Shown in pieces: positions 47,775 to 61,015 of a DNA stretch of 64,000 bases; position 1 is the first letter of the stretch; each line of letters starts with the position of its first letter. A program made the position numbers and the translations under genes. Below the pieces are notes generated by a model. It was given only the letters and a program-made list of their open reading frames with translations. It searched no databases and had not been told where the DNA came from. Source of the DNA: Lineus longissimus (lineage: Eukaryota > Nemertea > Pilidiophora > Heteronemertea > Lineidae); assembly GCF_910592395.1 (NCBI RefSeq), contig NC_088310.1, positions 11,479,501 through 11,543,500 on the forward strand. The letters run 5' to 3'.

Positions 47775-49085
47775 ATGATTTAACTCAATTACAAGCAATA
47801 GCTCAGAGTCACCACGCAATCTATGATGAGGGAATTGTTGCCTGACCTTGACCATATCAACCAGGTACTGGGGAGAATTACCCTGGAGGGCCTTAAACAC
47901 TAGAAGTAATACCTTGAAAATTATCCTGTACTTAACAGGAAGCCAGTGTAAATGCACAAGTACCGGGGTGATATGGTCAAAGAGAGGCACAAGACATACA
48001 ACCCTCGCAGCAGCATTCAAAACCCTCTGCATCCTACTACACTGCTTGTCAGTGATGCCATATCGAACAGCATTACAATAGTCAAGATGGGCAGTTACGA
48101 AAGCGTGAACCAGAATCTTGGCGGTGTCCTCCGTAAGAAAATTCCGAATTAGTCTGATGTTATAAAGTCCGCGGAAGGCAATTGAGCACACTTTGCCCAC
48201 ATGGGTTTCCATATTCATATTGGAATCAAACCATACACCGAGATTTCTCACACATTTGACAGGGCTCACATCAGTCACACCAACTTTAATTGAGTCAATG
48301 TTAACTTTAAGCAATTGTTGGCGGGAACCAATGATGATAAATTCAGTTTTCACATCGTTAATCAACAGTTGGTTGGTGATAAGCCAAGCCCTCACATCAC
48401 GAACGCAGTTCTCAGTCTCCTTCACCGCATCGCATTCAACTGAAGTCGAAAGTGGGCGAAAAGACAGATATAACTGATTATCATCAGAATATCCATGAGC
48501 GTCAGGTAGATGTCGGGATATCACGTGATAGAGGCGCGAAACGTAGAACAAGAATAAAATTGGCCCTAGGCAGCTGCCCTGAGGAACACCATATTTGAGG
48601 TCAAAGTTAGTTGAGACTGAGTCATTGATAACAATCCGCTGTTTCCGACAGTTGAGATATGACTCCAGCCATTTGCGGCAAGATCCAGATATTCCGGAAT
48701 CCATGTTCAACTTGAGGTTTCAAGGAGAATCGTGGTATCAACAGTATCAAAAGCCGCACTAAGGTCAAGCATTACAAACAAACACACTTCTTGCTTATCC
48801 AGCCTCATCAGAATGTCACTCTGTACTTTAACCAACGCTGTCTCAGTTGAGTGGTACTGCCGATAGGCCGATTGTGATATAGGCAATGGAGAATGCAAGA
48901 CGCTATGTGACATGAGTTGTCCGACAACAGCCTTTTCTGTCAACTTCGACACGAACGACAAATTGCTCACTTGTCTGTAGTTGGGAAAAACCAGGTCAAG
49001 ACCTGGCTTTTTCAGAAGCGGCGACACAAGTGCACATTTCCAATGACTCGGCACAGAGCAAGAATCGGTTGGAGCAGTATCACGG
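47775..49085 (-). pseudogene. LINE-type reverse transcriptase remnant (CR1/L2-like), truncated at both ends
   Basis: Reading the minus strand from about 49085: VPSHWKCALVSPLLKK, NYRQVSNLSFVSKL, SAYRQYHSTETAL, then MLDLSAAFDTVD (motif A). A frame change follows near 48715, then SYLNCRKQ, GVPQGSCLGPILFLFYV and YSDDNQLY (motif C; the usual YADD is YSDD), and later LHWLPVKYRI. This order is that of CR1/L2/Daphne-type elements. It stops abruptly at both ends, with no endonuclease and no 3' tail, so it is a fragment. Confidence 0.9.
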
Positions 49086-49089
49086 TGAG

Positions 49090-50626
49090 CGTCATAGGTT
49101 TTGGCCTATATTTAGGACGGCCCTCGCGGTGTTGGGTGATCTAGACAATCAATACCTCCAATTCTCATTGTGGTGGCGAATTGCTTTAGTCAGCAATTGT
49201 TTATTTTTTAGCTGATCGAGCTATTCTGACAGCGAGAACGGCTTTTAATTCCTAACGGGGCTTCGATGCCAATTAAAGAAGATTTGATTGCACTGAAAAG
49301 AGGAAATCGATCATCCGTAACAACTGATCTCAGTTGCCATGTAGATAACAGATTTCCATACAATAGGACATGTGAATTAAATATTCCCTGCCTTTGCCGA
49401 TTAAGCTAGAGACGTTTTTGTGTAATGGAATCTTTCAACTAAATATTTGATGACTAGTTACATTCAACAACTTCACTGAGGAATTCAGGCGAGGTTAAAT
49501 TGTTGAGCATATCTTTTAAAAGGTAACTCGTGTCAAATTTCACCATATAATGCTTTAGCTGTTTTTGATAAATGACTACGTCACTTTCTCATAAATCGGT
49601 AAGGTTTTCGAATCGAAATGCACATTTTCTAGAAATTGATGGTTTAATCCCGCCCGGACGGCTCGCTTCGATGCCGTTTTCGTTGATGACGTCACAACAT
49701 TAAAATTTTTGCGGTCGCGGTGGTTTACATTCAGCGATTTTATAATAAATCTAATCAAAAATGGAAAATTTGAGCTTTACATTTGTGATCAACAATTAAA
49801 AACGGACGTATTTCCGCAAAGTTTTAAATCACATCATAGTATCACTTTAAGTATGTCTAAGAATTCAGTTTAGAACGTGTGTTGAGATATCTTAGGATTT
49901 GCAATACAAAATCGTGAAGCTTTTGTGAAGTTCTTATTGAGTTTCGCTCCAATCAACCAAGTTATTGCGTGTGCCGGGTAATTGATGCTTCGATCAGGCA
50001 GACTTCGCAAGCATTATGAAGTGATACGAACAACGAACTAATTAGAAGAGGTTAAATGCATTTTGTTGACGATATTTTTGAAAGTTTCCACGTTTCTTGT
50101 TACAACTAAGTGTAACGGGATGTCATGTGCTACTTGAATTAGGACATGATTCAATGACACCGCACCTTCCTACTATTCTCCGAACGTCGTCGTTCGTTTG
50201 GATTGTGAAACCTGCCTAATGTTTGACTTTACCAACCTTTCCAGAGCACGTCAATTTTTGGTCACATGGTTATATCCATCCCTCAATTTGTCCTTGAAAC
50301 ACAACATCTGAAGACATTTTAAATATTACAATATTGCTACCTGGCCTATCGTTACACCTGTCCTGAGTGGTAGGTTCTTGAGTACTGGTAACCTTGTATG
50401 AATTAAAACACACTGCTCCACATCTACCATTCTATTTTTGAAGTATTTCTTCGAACATGAACGTACTTTTTTGTTCCGGAATTTGGAAAGACCTGCTAAT
50501 CGTCTCATCTCGAGATGACTCAGGGCTCAGTCCTTCGCTCGACACTGAACCTTGAATTGTATGAAACATCACATCGGACCTGTTAACGTTTTTACCCGCA
50601 TTTCATGTACTTTTCATGAAGTTCTA
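49090..50626. other. No recognisable gene
   Basis: AT-rich. A cAMP-response-like tgacgtca occurs at about 49687-49694 but has no gene near it. Confidence 0.4.
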
Positions 50627-50828
50627 CAGGGTGGCCCAGAAATATTTTCCCTCACACAATGAATACAATAAGAATACTGCTCGAGTGTGTGATCCTCGTC
50701 GCCAGATTGCACGAGTTGATTTTCTCTGGCCTTAGAAAGCTCGAGACCGCAGGTAATTAGGTGCATTTAGGGCATATGATAAACAATATAATTCTATTGT
50801 CAAAGGAAAATAATTCTGGGCCACTCTG
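50627..50828. mobile_element. MITE, 202 bp, mariner-like ends
   Basis: cagggtggcccagaaatatt at the left and the complement of aataattctgggccactctg at the right, flanked by TA (50625-50626, 50829-50830). The termini resemble those of 17778-18357 (cagagtggctcaataaa). Confidence 0.85.
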
Positions 50829-51604
50829 TAGAACCATATATCTCATTCATTATCATTTAGTGTAGGGACTGCAAAATTGATGTTTTTTTTACATCAATTT
50901 AAGTGTATGTTGCTACTTTCAATTGAAATCTGATGAGATCCTTAAAAATACAATGAAGATTGTAAGTGAAAAATGTGGCAGAAAGTCAAGTATCAAAGTA
51001 TGACTCAAACGGATTTGCTGTCGTCTGTGACTCTGTGTGAAAATGAAGAAAAATTATCTTGGTAAAACAATGATAAATTACGGATAAAAAGGATATGAAG
51101 TAGGCCTAATCAATTCTTTAAATTTCAAATATTGCGTTCGTTAGCAGGTATCTTACCACATAGGCCTAGTCATTACTAACTGAACCAAATATCAGAATAT
51201 GAAAACAATGCTAACAAATTGTCTTCTTCGATTTTATCGTAATACATATCACTCACTTTCCCCTCCTGTTCCGTTCGATGTTACCGTCCTCGGTGTAGCC
51301 AGCCCATGGTCATCAATAACAGAACTACCGAGGCATGTGCATTCTTTCGCATCAGGTCCTTCATTATAGGTTGCATTCGGCTTCGGCAAAATATTGACGC
51401 CTCATTTAATTAAGTCATGACGCCAAAATACCATGGTAATTTCTAAACTGCTTCTGGAAATGAGTGCAATTTTTTTCACGGCACCTAACACACTCAATAA
51501 CAAAACACATAGCATCGCACCATCAACATATAGTTTTCTTACAATCAACAGATGAGTCCGACCTTCTGAATAGTTGCTGTATGGCTTTCAACCAGTCTTA
51601 TTTA

Positions 51605-52682
51605 GGGTAGTTGATAAAGCTTGGAATCGGTGAAACCTTGGAACCAGTGATAAACCTTTGAATAGTCAGTACTAAACCGTGGAATCACTGTGCAAGTGCC
51701 GCGTGAAATCGGGTGCGTTCCTTCCACGATTTATACCCTTCCAACTGCCAATCTCGTCCCAGCTGACTTTATTGATAGCAATTTGCCAGTAGTTCCAGAA
51801 ACCACCTTTTTGTGGAGGATGACGTCATCATGGAATGCATTTGAAATGCGTTGTTTTCGTTAAAAAATAAACTTATATTCATGACGGGCCGCAATTGCAA
51901 ATATCTAATGATTTCTTTTCAATGAAAGCAAAAGAAAGGTTTTGCGATTGTTTTGTATTCCATATACTAAAATAAAACGTTTTTATTAGAAGAATCATTT
52001 TGTATATATAATGCTCTGATTAAGCTTTGTAGATAGGACAAACATGCACACGGGAATCACTAAAAAATGTGTCCGCTTAGAACTGGTGACATCACGAAAA
52101 GATATCTACATCCCTCGATGTGTACATGAAGATGCACGAAATCGCTCACAGCGAAGGAATTTGTTCACATTTTTCATCCCCAAACTCGGCTAAAACCTTC
52201 GGTAATAAACCTTCATCTACGTTTCTTGTCATGTTTAAGATGATGTACGGATAAATGCCAGCCGGTACTACATGATGTAGTCAATCTTCTCTGTATCACC
52301 CTGTATGATCACACCGCTCCGTAGTTCAAATAGGCCCCGTGTGGTGGCGTAGTAAACGGAGCGCTGATTGGTCCATATTATGGAAGTGTGGTGGGCGTGT
52401 CGTGACGTGCATGCCCATTATTTGGGAGATCAGTTATGAACACTGGAGGCGAGGTATGACTGGGTTGTTCTAAAATATAGATTGTTGAATCGGATATGCG
52501 ACTGATTTCTAAACTACCGTCGAATTCCGATCTGATCATGTAAAAATAATCTCCAAATATTGATTCGTAACCACCTTAGGTTCCAATCACATTATTTCAT
52601 GTTTTTATGCATTTTTAGGACTGATTCCAAGGTTTATCACTGGTTCCAAGGTTTCACTGAGTCCAAGCTTTATCAACTACCC
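51605..52682. mobile_element. Harbinger-like MITE, TTA target site
   Basis: gggtagttgataaagcttgg opens and ccaagctttatcaactaccc closes it. The TIRs continue through gtgaaaccttggaaccagtg for about 55 bp. TTA lies on both sides (51602-51604, 52683-52685), the three-base target typical of PIF/Harbinger elements. No coding interior. Confidence 0.8.
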
Positions 52683-52685
52683 TTA

Positions 52686-55600
52686 GTTAGAGCGTTATTG
52701 TGGTTTCTAGAATACAGTAATGATTTAGTGTAGCCAAGAGCATGAGCTGTACTGATGTATAAAAAATCGCAAATTTAAATTAATAGTCCACGTAACCACT
52801 ATTTACTGAGTCATGATCATAGATTTGAAGTATTTGCAAGAGTATGAGGATACTTTTATAGGCCTACTGATATGAGCTCATGAAAGTAGCATCTTTGGAG
52901 TTGATTACTTGTCAAAAGTTTATGATAACCTTTTTTAAAATTATATGTATTAGGGAGTATGTATTTAGATCGAGAAGGACTTTCTGGTGTTCATTTTTCA
53001 TTCCCAAGAATGTGCATAAAGCACGATTGTGCATGCCGGCACACCCACATACATATCAGTATGGGCTCTCCTGTTGATTTTCGCCTGCATAGTGCAAGGT
53101 CAAGGCCACTGTCTGATACAAGTTTCAAGCAGAGTTGCAGCAGAAATGTTTTGCTCAATATTTAATCAATTCCTGAAATCTCTGAAGTCACGTCAAAATG
53201 GCGTCCGGAAAGAACAACAATTAGTTGAATTGTAGTTGTTGCAATAGTGGCAAATAGCGATTATGAGGAGGAATGACGGTTATTTGACTAATTCTGACCT
53301 GCACAATTGGCCTACATACAGATATACATGTAGGCTACACTATACCGCATGCAGGGTGATACACAAGATTCTGAGTCTGAAATTGATTGGGAGGGTACCC
53401 CTCAGGTCTCGGTGCTCATCCTATGGATTTAAGTAGTGAATGTGACTGTGACGATGATCAGAATGTTCCACAGTACATTTTTTTAAAAGTTTATTTTTGA
53501 AGTTCACATAATAAACCGCACCTTTTACATACAGCAGTTTGGCTCTAATATACTTACTCTTTTTTTAAGTAGCCATAAACGAAATAGGTACACCATAAAA
53601 CACATTTTCTGAAAACTTTATGACATGACATTTGGGTTTAAGAAGGGAGTTGCTCTGTTGTCCTTTTGACATCACTTGGGCGGTGGCCGCCCTCGATATA
53701 ACCTGAGTTTCAGTGGCCTGTGTCCTAAAACAAATCCCATTGTGAACCTGACGCGGATCGATGGGCTTGTTATCTTTATAACGATACTTAGTCGTCTTCA
53801 AACTTTGACCTGCTTTGTTGTGAAAAAAATATTGTCATATTATGATAACAATAAACCAAAAAGAAGGTAATAAGCTTTCCGCAATGGATTATCAACTGCA
53901 GGTGTGAATTTTTCCTTCACTGAGCCTGTGAAACGTACACACATCAGTTAAAACGACCATTGATTAGAGTCTTCCAATAAATATATATGATAATATTAAA
54001 ATACTCTGATTCTCCAGACTTTGTTCTGCTCTCTTTTCTCAAATATAGCTTTGAGCCTTGAACAATTAAACCACAAAAAAGGTATAAACCTTTTATTGCA
54101 TGAAGACAAAAGAGCTCCAAACAATGCAAACTAAAATATATTACACAATATGCTGGAATTGAAATTGCGAAGGCTAGATAAAACGAGAATACAAATCAAT
54201 TACAATCCCTTTATCCATCATCAGTTTATGTGTCATGAATAGCATGGTTACTTTTATTATACGCATTATCAGGCTACAGGGGAAACTCGTCTGCATTGTC
54301 ATTATCTACCATCACTACGCCGTTTTCAGAATGTTTCTTCGCGTAACATATCTCTGTCGTTGTTTTCTAAACATTGGTCACGTACACTTGTGAATGCAGG
54401 ATACCAACTGACATGAAGAATTGCAGAAGTTTCCTTAAAGCGAATTCTTCTTGATGATCGGCGCTATTGTATTTTACCCCGACAACATGAAAACCTTCGC
54501 TGATGAAATATCTTATTTCAGGCTGCTATAAATATTAAGAAGGATGCTCGAAGAGTGCAGGCATAACTCTTTCCGGTTCGGAACGTTTAGGTTTTTGGAC
54601 GTACGCCATAGAATGTGCATCACTTAAAATATCATTGCAACCATAACTTCTATCAGTATAATCCGTGACAAGGGTTGCTGTGGCATCATCACATGATATT
54701 GCTGCAATTATATTAGCCGAGAGATGCTGATTGACTGAGGATTAGGCTGGTTGTGACAATTGAGTCGTAAATAGTTTAAGAACTTAACTGTTAACATGAT
54801 ATACATGCAATAACGCCCTTTCCGTGGGTTCAATGGTAATAATAAGTCGTCAATCAGTATTCGACATTGCAATGTTAATATGGATGTGCTACAGTCCCCA
54901 GACTACTTGGCGTTTCAAATATTGTGTTCAACCCTGATACATGTATGTTTTTGTGTGCAACGAAGTTACGCGTTAAGTTGCCTGAAAGCCAAGCTTGATA
55001 TGAAGCCATGCTCGAGGGGGCGCTCCAACCTTTATTGTACGACGTCGTGTCTCCAAGAGAACTTTCGTGAATTCAATTGTACAGGACATGAAATAGGAAA
55101 AGAGCACAAATCTGTAAGATAGTGGCAATCATTTTGTAGATTTCCGTTCCGTCCTCTTGCTTCTCAGCTTGATCTTATTAACGACGCTCATGTAATTATC
55201 GTATAATGTCTTTTAATCACATAAAGAGGTCGATAAATGTGTTGCGACCCCGCTTTGAACATTACAAGACGTGTTTATCATAACTAACAACAAATCTGAT
55301 TCTGTCTTCGAGGACACCATGCGTGGGATAAACTCCTACAGTCCAATTCCGAAGACGCCGTATGCACATCCAGACGGTCTTGTCTTCGAGACTCCCGAAA
55401 CATACACATTTTGAAACAGCTTTGTAGTAATCCATGTCCTAACTAGAATTGTCGTTTGAGTCTACTGGAGTCTCGATCCGTCAACTGTGGGTGTTAGTTT
55501 GGCTCGAGTCTTTATTTGCCATCCTGATGGAATCAGGTGTTAGATACTGTTTGTGTGCAGGGCGGTGAAGCGAACATTAACCCTTGATTTCATCAGGATG

Positions 55601-55989
55601 CTAATTACGAACGTTTCTAACATGCAATCATGTTTTGCCAATTCTCAATTCTCTTTGAGCAGGGCTCGACACTAAGGATTTCAGGGCAGGGTCTGTGGGC
55701 GCGGGCACCAACAAATGGCAATGGAAATTCTTGGAAAATGTGTTATTTTATAGTCTGTAAGTGTGTAGGCCTATTATAATCATAATACATGAATGAAAAA
55801 GTCATCGTTGATCAGAATATAAAAGAAATGAAAGAAAGAAAGAGCACAGAAGATAAACAGAATAAAAACTGCACTTAGATTTTGAAGCCCTGTGTGTCAA
55901 ACACTGTTATTTCTTGGAAATTCCTAGAAATATTTACCAGCGCTACGACTTTCCTTTGATAGAACTTGGATCTAAACTGCATGTAATTA
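52686..55989. other. No firmly recognisable gene
   Basis: Contains the weak secreted-like frame at 54880-55122. Otherwise short scattered frames only. Confidence 0.35.
54880..55122 (+). CDS. Possible small secreted Cys-containing protein
   Basis: The 80-residue frame from ATG 54880 has a hydrophobic stretch (LAFQILCSTLIHVCFCV) near the start and then five Cys in a basic tail (SCLKAKL, PCSRGR, YCTTSC, NCTGHE). A signal peptide followed by a short Cys-rich body is possible, but the odd cysteine count, the late signal position and the lack of supporting context make chance likely. Confidence 0.18.
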   Translation: MDVLQSPDYLAFQILCSTLIHVCFCVQRSYALSCLKAKLDMKPCSRGRSNLYCTTSCLQENFREFNCTGHEIGKEHKSVR

Positions 55990-56360
55990 ACATACTGGAT
56001 CCAATCACCAATAAGATCCGAACGCCGACAATACCCGATCTGTACCACCGCCTCGATGGGTAGAGTCTTTAACAGCCGAATACAATAGTAGGCCTTTCGC
56101 AGCCATAAAAGGGGTGGGATATCTATTCAAGGGTTAACAATGTAATCGTCATGAATAGTCATGACTCTACAGCGAAATTTTTCATATTACAATTAAGGAC
56201 TAATTGGAAGAAACGAAGACAAAAATATCCCACCCATTTTATGGCTGCGAAAGCCCTCCTACTGTGCCCGGTTGTTTAGGCTCTACCCATCGAAGCGGTA
56301 AGAGGAATCGGGCATTGTCGGGCTTGGGATCTTATTGGCCAGTGGATCCAGTAATGTATG
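55990..56360. mobile_element. Fold-back element with about 135-bp arms
   Basis: catactggatccaatcacca... and its complement at the right (tggatccagtaatgtatg) keep pairing through caataagatc, gatgggtagag, ttcgcagccataaaa and gggtgggata with modest mismatch. The central loop is about 90 bp. Confidence 0.82.
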
Positions 56361-56921
56361 AAAATTTTCCCTCGCTCAGAATTGAAAAGTTTTGGCAAAA
56401 ATAAACAGTTCAAACGTATACATGTATGTGTCATTCACACCACAATGCTAGAGTAGATAACACAAATCTTTACTGTTCATGTGTCGACGGGCCAAATGAA
56501 ATTACTTTTAAGCCTGTCTTTGTTCAAATGAAAGACGAACCGGCCAGCCAAGCAATGCAGCATGTACACACTGCATACATCGTCACATGAATACAATCTA
56601 TACCGATACACACACAATGCCGTGTCCCGGCATAGATCATCGCAAAACCCCACACGGCTCCTTCAAATATGTCGCTAATACTTGCTCAATAATTCTGAAA
56701 CTTCGCATTGCACACCTTTGATGTTTTCACAAAACAGTCATTATAATATCTTATTTATCAAATGTCCAGTTTTCCCAAAACTTCGCGGACACAGTACCAC
56801 CTCGGTTCTTTAATCTCGATCAAGTGATATAGACAGTACATTGTATACGCCGTAGTCACCTGAAACGGGACTATAAACTGGGGGAATTTTTGCCGAGCTA
56901 TGCCAAGAGTCTCCTCTCAAC

Positions 56922-57205
56922 CCTACATACTACGAAAGCCCAGAAGGATCATTCAAACTTCAAACATAAAAAGACTTCAACGTTGAAGTTTGAAGTTTGA
57001 AGTCGCTCCAGGTCACTTCAAACCCCAAGTCACTTCACACTCCACACTTCAATCACTGTTCAGGCACCGCCATCGTGATGAGAAGGTCGTGTGTTGGATA
57101 TCCCACGTTTGAAGTTTGAAATGACCTGGAGCGACTTTAAACTTCAACGTTGAAATTTGAATTTTGAAGTTTGAATGATCCTTCTGGGCTTTCGTAACAT
57201 GTAGG
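56922..57205. mobile_element. Fold-back element (family V)
   Basis: cctacatactacgaaagccc opens it and gggctttcgtaacatgtagg closes it. The arms (over 100 bp) contain repeated aacttcaaa / tttgaagtt words and gtcgctccaggtca. It sits immediately upstream of the long open frame at 57329. Confidence 0.85.
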
Positions 57206-57328
57206 TTGACGGAGACTAATTAATCTTACGTCATTCTTCGGCTGCTAAATTATATCAAGCTGTTTACAACGTTAACTCTAACGATGAAGAGTACAAAAAT
57301 TTCAAATTTCAAATTACTTATATTTCAG

Positions 57329-58325
57329 GTAACTGTTGCTGATTACCAGCGCATCAGCAGCTCCATGACCGACCCGACGAAAATGCCTATTGTCGATCAA
57401 TTTATGTACAATGGAAATCATGGACTTTTTCTCGGTTACCACAAAAGTACAATTATGGTATTTTTTGTGAGATCGAATTTGACTGAGAGTGTGTCTGTGC
57501 AATCTCGTCAGGTTGGTCGCGATCGTCATCCTTACCACCGAGGTGGACGCCGTGACCACCGCTATCAAAGGCACAAGCGAAGTATCTTTCAAGGTCGCAC
57601 TTTCATTGGAACTATGGACCTCGGCACCCTGTACTACATTGTCCTCGAAAACGATAAGGCACCAGGCGATCGGAGCGTCCTCACAATAACAAACCTCTGC
57701 GGTTCTTTGCTTCCTTTAATCATCATTCCTACCATCGAAGAATGTGTCCGAGGTAGAAAACCTGAAGTCAGTACGATGGCTAGGATATTTGTTGTCCGTT
57801 GTGAAGGTAGATCGTCCGCCGATTCATGGCTGGTTGTTTATAAATTAGGAAGCAACAGAAGGGGTATACTGCACCTTGTATCTGTACATGAGCCGCAGAA
57901 ATTGAGAGGGACTGGACTGACGAAAATTGTGTGGATTTCAGATTATGATTTTATTGCATGGTTCAATGGAGGAAACGAATTGTTGGTATTTAGAATCAAT
58001 CACAAGTACAAATATTTTCGACTGAAACTTATACTAAGCCATGAAATTGAACTGACAGATGTGCTCTGGGATGAAAGTACTAAGAGTATTCTACTCTTAA
58101 CGCGAAAGGGTATGATCGGCTGGGTCACACCAGAATATTTAGATCCGGGTAGTTTACGGAAAAGTGCTAGTGTTGGCTTTAGTGTTCATGTTAATCTCTT
58201 TGACACCAGTTCATTTCATGGGTGTCCCTTTCGCGAATGCTTTCTTACTAGTAATGGGGACCTTTTGCAAGCCATATTTAAAAGCGGCAAAGCGGAGGGT
58301 AGGATGTTACATCGTATTGATATTA
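57329..58325 (+). CDS. Long exon of an unknown gene
   Basis: The frame is open from at least ATG 57284 to TAA 58345. An acceptor ttatatttcag at 57328 and a donor A|GTAAGC at 58326 suggest an exon of 997 nt (phase 0 to 1). ATGs at 57284 and 57365 are alternative starts for an intronless reading of 353 or 326 residues. The protein has a basic stretch (SRQVGRDRHPYHRGGRRD) around residue 75 of the long version. Repeated strand-like segments follow (WLVVYKLGS, IVWISDYDFIAWF, LLVFRINHKYKYF, VLWDESTKSILLLTR), the last resembling a beta-propeller blade. This resemblance is only general and I cannot name the family. Confidence 0.5.
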
Positions 58326-59072
58326 GTAAGCCAACATCTGCGTAAGACCAAACGAGGTCTTTTCGTTCACAGTTGCAACAACACGGCCACGGATGTAAGC
58401 AGCCAACCTCTGACCGCAGGTGACGCCTTGCCTACACCAGGTATTACATATACATGTTATTCATCCAAGGTCGCTGGATTTACATTGACAAAGCCCAATA
58501 TTCTCATAGGCTTACTGCCTCAGTTGAACTTACATCACATGATCATATAGTTCACCGTCACCACCTAATAGTGAAATCGCGTCTGTGACAGCTACATGTA
58601 CTATTCTAAACTAGCATGCAACTGAAGTTACTAATTCCACGTAGCCTCATTCTATCACGTACAATGTATATACTGTATTCATAGTACGGTGAGAACATTG
58701 ATCTCGGCTAGCACCCTGGTGACGAAGTGAATAAGTAATTTCAACAGTTTTTCTTGTCGATACATGTGTCGGTCTTTTGGAACTTCTTGATCACGGCGCG
58801 GGTCCTTAATTTATGAAACTGGTGGCGGTTTGTAATGCAGTTTGTACAAAACTGTGAGTTTAAACATACATGTATCACATTCAAAACTATTCATAATTGT
58901 TACATGCCTTTTCAGGAACGGACTATTGAAGTGATTTGACATTGACTACTGTTTATGCACTTCTCACGATGATGATTGATCCTGTTAGAAATCGAAACTG
59001 TCCTCGTTGCACAATGGAAGACTGTCAACTTTACATATCTCCACTGTTAAACTGGAACATTATGTATTACAG

Positions 59073-59280
59073 CTGTCATCGCAGTATTCTGGGGTTGTCG
59101 GAGAGGCTCAGTGGAAAAATCAGCGCCTGCCACCGCTCGATCGGATCGAGGTACCACATTCGCTGTCCGGCCATTCGCAGCAGCACGTGAAAGAGAATAC
59201 GACTCACTTCAAAAGCGTAGATCCCCTCCGACTCTCCGGTTTCCTGCTACTTTATATTATAAGCTTGTGAACAAGTTCAT
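59073..59280 (+). CDS. Candidate downstream exon, possible end of membrane helix and cytoplasmic tail
   Basis: Acceptor atgtattacag (59072) and donor T|GTAAGT (59281) bound 208 nt with an open frame in phase 1, matching the phase-1 donor at 58326. It reads VIAVFWGCRRGSVEKSAPAT, then AAAREREYDSLQKRRSPP and YYKLVNKFM. The hydrophobic start followed by CRRG looks like a membrane helix end and a cytoplasmic tail with Tyr motifs. It may instead be a final exon, since TAA follows at 59282. Linking it to 57329-58325 is inference from phase only. Confidence 0.4.
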
Positions 59281-59284
59281 GTAA

Positions 59285-60150
59285 GTGGTTTTTCATTACA
59301 ATGAAAAACATCTACATGGTGCATAGCAGTGCAGTGTGTGTTGATTAACCCTAAAATGTTTTAAAAAGCTCAAAAAAACTTTATTTCTAAAAGAGCGGGT
59401 GGCAGCATGGCGATTTATGATGACGATGCAGAGAGCTATATATTGCCTGTATTATACTATACGCTGGTTGAAAATGGTTAGAAATGCATCTAAATCGCTC
59501 CACTTTCAGGGCTCGCATTTTCACCGTGACTTATAGGAATTAGTATGACATACCTGGATTGGAATGCCACCCGACCGGTTAAGAATAGCATTTGTTCACG
59601 CTATGCATTTTTACGACAGCACGCCCTTTCGCTATCACAAAACGATTTGCTGCCACATTCTCCATCACATGAGTGATTTTTTTGCCATTTGCTATTTGCT
59701 ATACATACTTGCTATTTATTTTTAGTATTTGACTATATATGCCGAACAGTATATGCCAAATGCGTCTTACCATAATTTCATCCAAGCTACTTTTCAATTG
59801 ATGAAAAATGCTAAAATGGACAGGAAAATGCCTTAGAAAATTGGTTCCCTTTCAATTCTGTCCGACGGTACCGCCACAGACAAAACGTTCCACGTTGTTG
59901 TGATGATTTTCAACGGGGTTGTCTAGCTATATGCGAGGTTGTACATTATAACGTCAAAGTAGTGTTTTGACGTAGTGCTGTACTTCCTCACATAAATGTT
60001 GTGGACTTAATGCTTTCAACTGCCAGGACTGAAACCGAAATAGATAAGACATCCTCGCCTATAAATTTATGCTGCGATATTCTATGAATCCTGATTAAAG
60101 AAGACGGAAGTAGTGACATTTTGGGTACAGTGTTTGGAAAAGACACTTAC
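59285..60150. other. No recognisable gene
   Basis: AT-rich, with ttgctattt repetition around 59690-59730. Confidence 0.4.
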
Positions 60151-60310
60151 GCCACGAAGGCAACCAATAAAAAGCAATTCCACAATTGATAGCGTTTCGA
60201 ACAGAACTTGGAACTGTAGATTTAGGCTCATCAATACTTTTCTGTATTTTCCGTGACACGCCCCTTTTTTGCAAAGGGATTTTTCGCACTGCCGGACTAG
60301 CCACGCTCAT
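60151..60310 (-). CDS. Candidate first coding exon of an unknown gene
   Basis: ATG at 60310 opens MSVASPAVRKIPLQKRG, then KSIDEPKSTVPSSVRN and GIAFYWLPSW, ending at the strong donor C|GTAAGTG (phase 1). The basic, proline-containing N-terminus and good donor are consistent with a real first exon, but no following exon was found on this strand. Confidence 0.35.
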
Positions 60311-60789
60311 TGTTTATGACAATTAGGGTTAATCTCCAGGTTCTTGACTGGTGCAATCACCTATCTAAGGTGACAGTATCAGTTGATGAGAGCTGGAGAC
60401 AAAATTGGAAGACAAGATTACATCTTTCCTCTCAACTTTTTTCCTAAATTTTCTGAACGTATTGGCTATAAACCTTCAAACAAATATCAGCAATTACATT
60501 CATTCCTTAGCTACACGCAGATGCAACCGTTTTGAAAACAATTTATATTTTTCAAACGTATTTCACTGGTTTACATATTGCCACCCCCAGGTTGTTCTAC
60601 TTTTCATTCAAGTATACTACTGCAATGCATTCAGTATTGTCTGGGAAATTAAATTTAACTAAAATTGACTATTGAGTCAATTTGAAAACTACCGGTAACA
60701 TTACCATGACTAGAAATTGACTTGCCAGCCAATTTGAAAACTGCACTCTGGCACCAAGAGAGTGGAACGAAGGACTTTTAAGAGGTTCA

Positions 60790-61015
60790 GCAGCAAGAGG
60801 TTCATTTTTTCACTTTTTGCATAACGCCCCCTGGTGGCCAAACGAGGAATGATATCTGGCGGCGATTCTGTCTCGGAGTAGCGGTTACCCAGGGGTACAC
60901 GTGTACCTAGTTTGAGTACAGTAGCTTCAATAGTTACGAAAGGTGTCACCCATGTCTTACGACTGCTGGACGACGGACGACGACACACTATGTATAGCTT
61001 CACAGGTGAGTCAAA
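60790..61015 (+). repeat. Dispersed repeat with GAC arm (copy 3, short)
   Basis: cgccccctggtggccaaacg, gtgtacctagtttgagtaca, agttacgaaaggtg and gacgacggacgacgac, ending ttcacaggtgagtcaaaaat: the same order as the end of 37500-38592 but without the long array. Confidence 0.7.

Noticed and set aside
49576-49758. 60-codon minus-strand frame over a tgacgtca motif
   Set aside because: No domain, no splice context, and the motif alone does not indicate a promoter.
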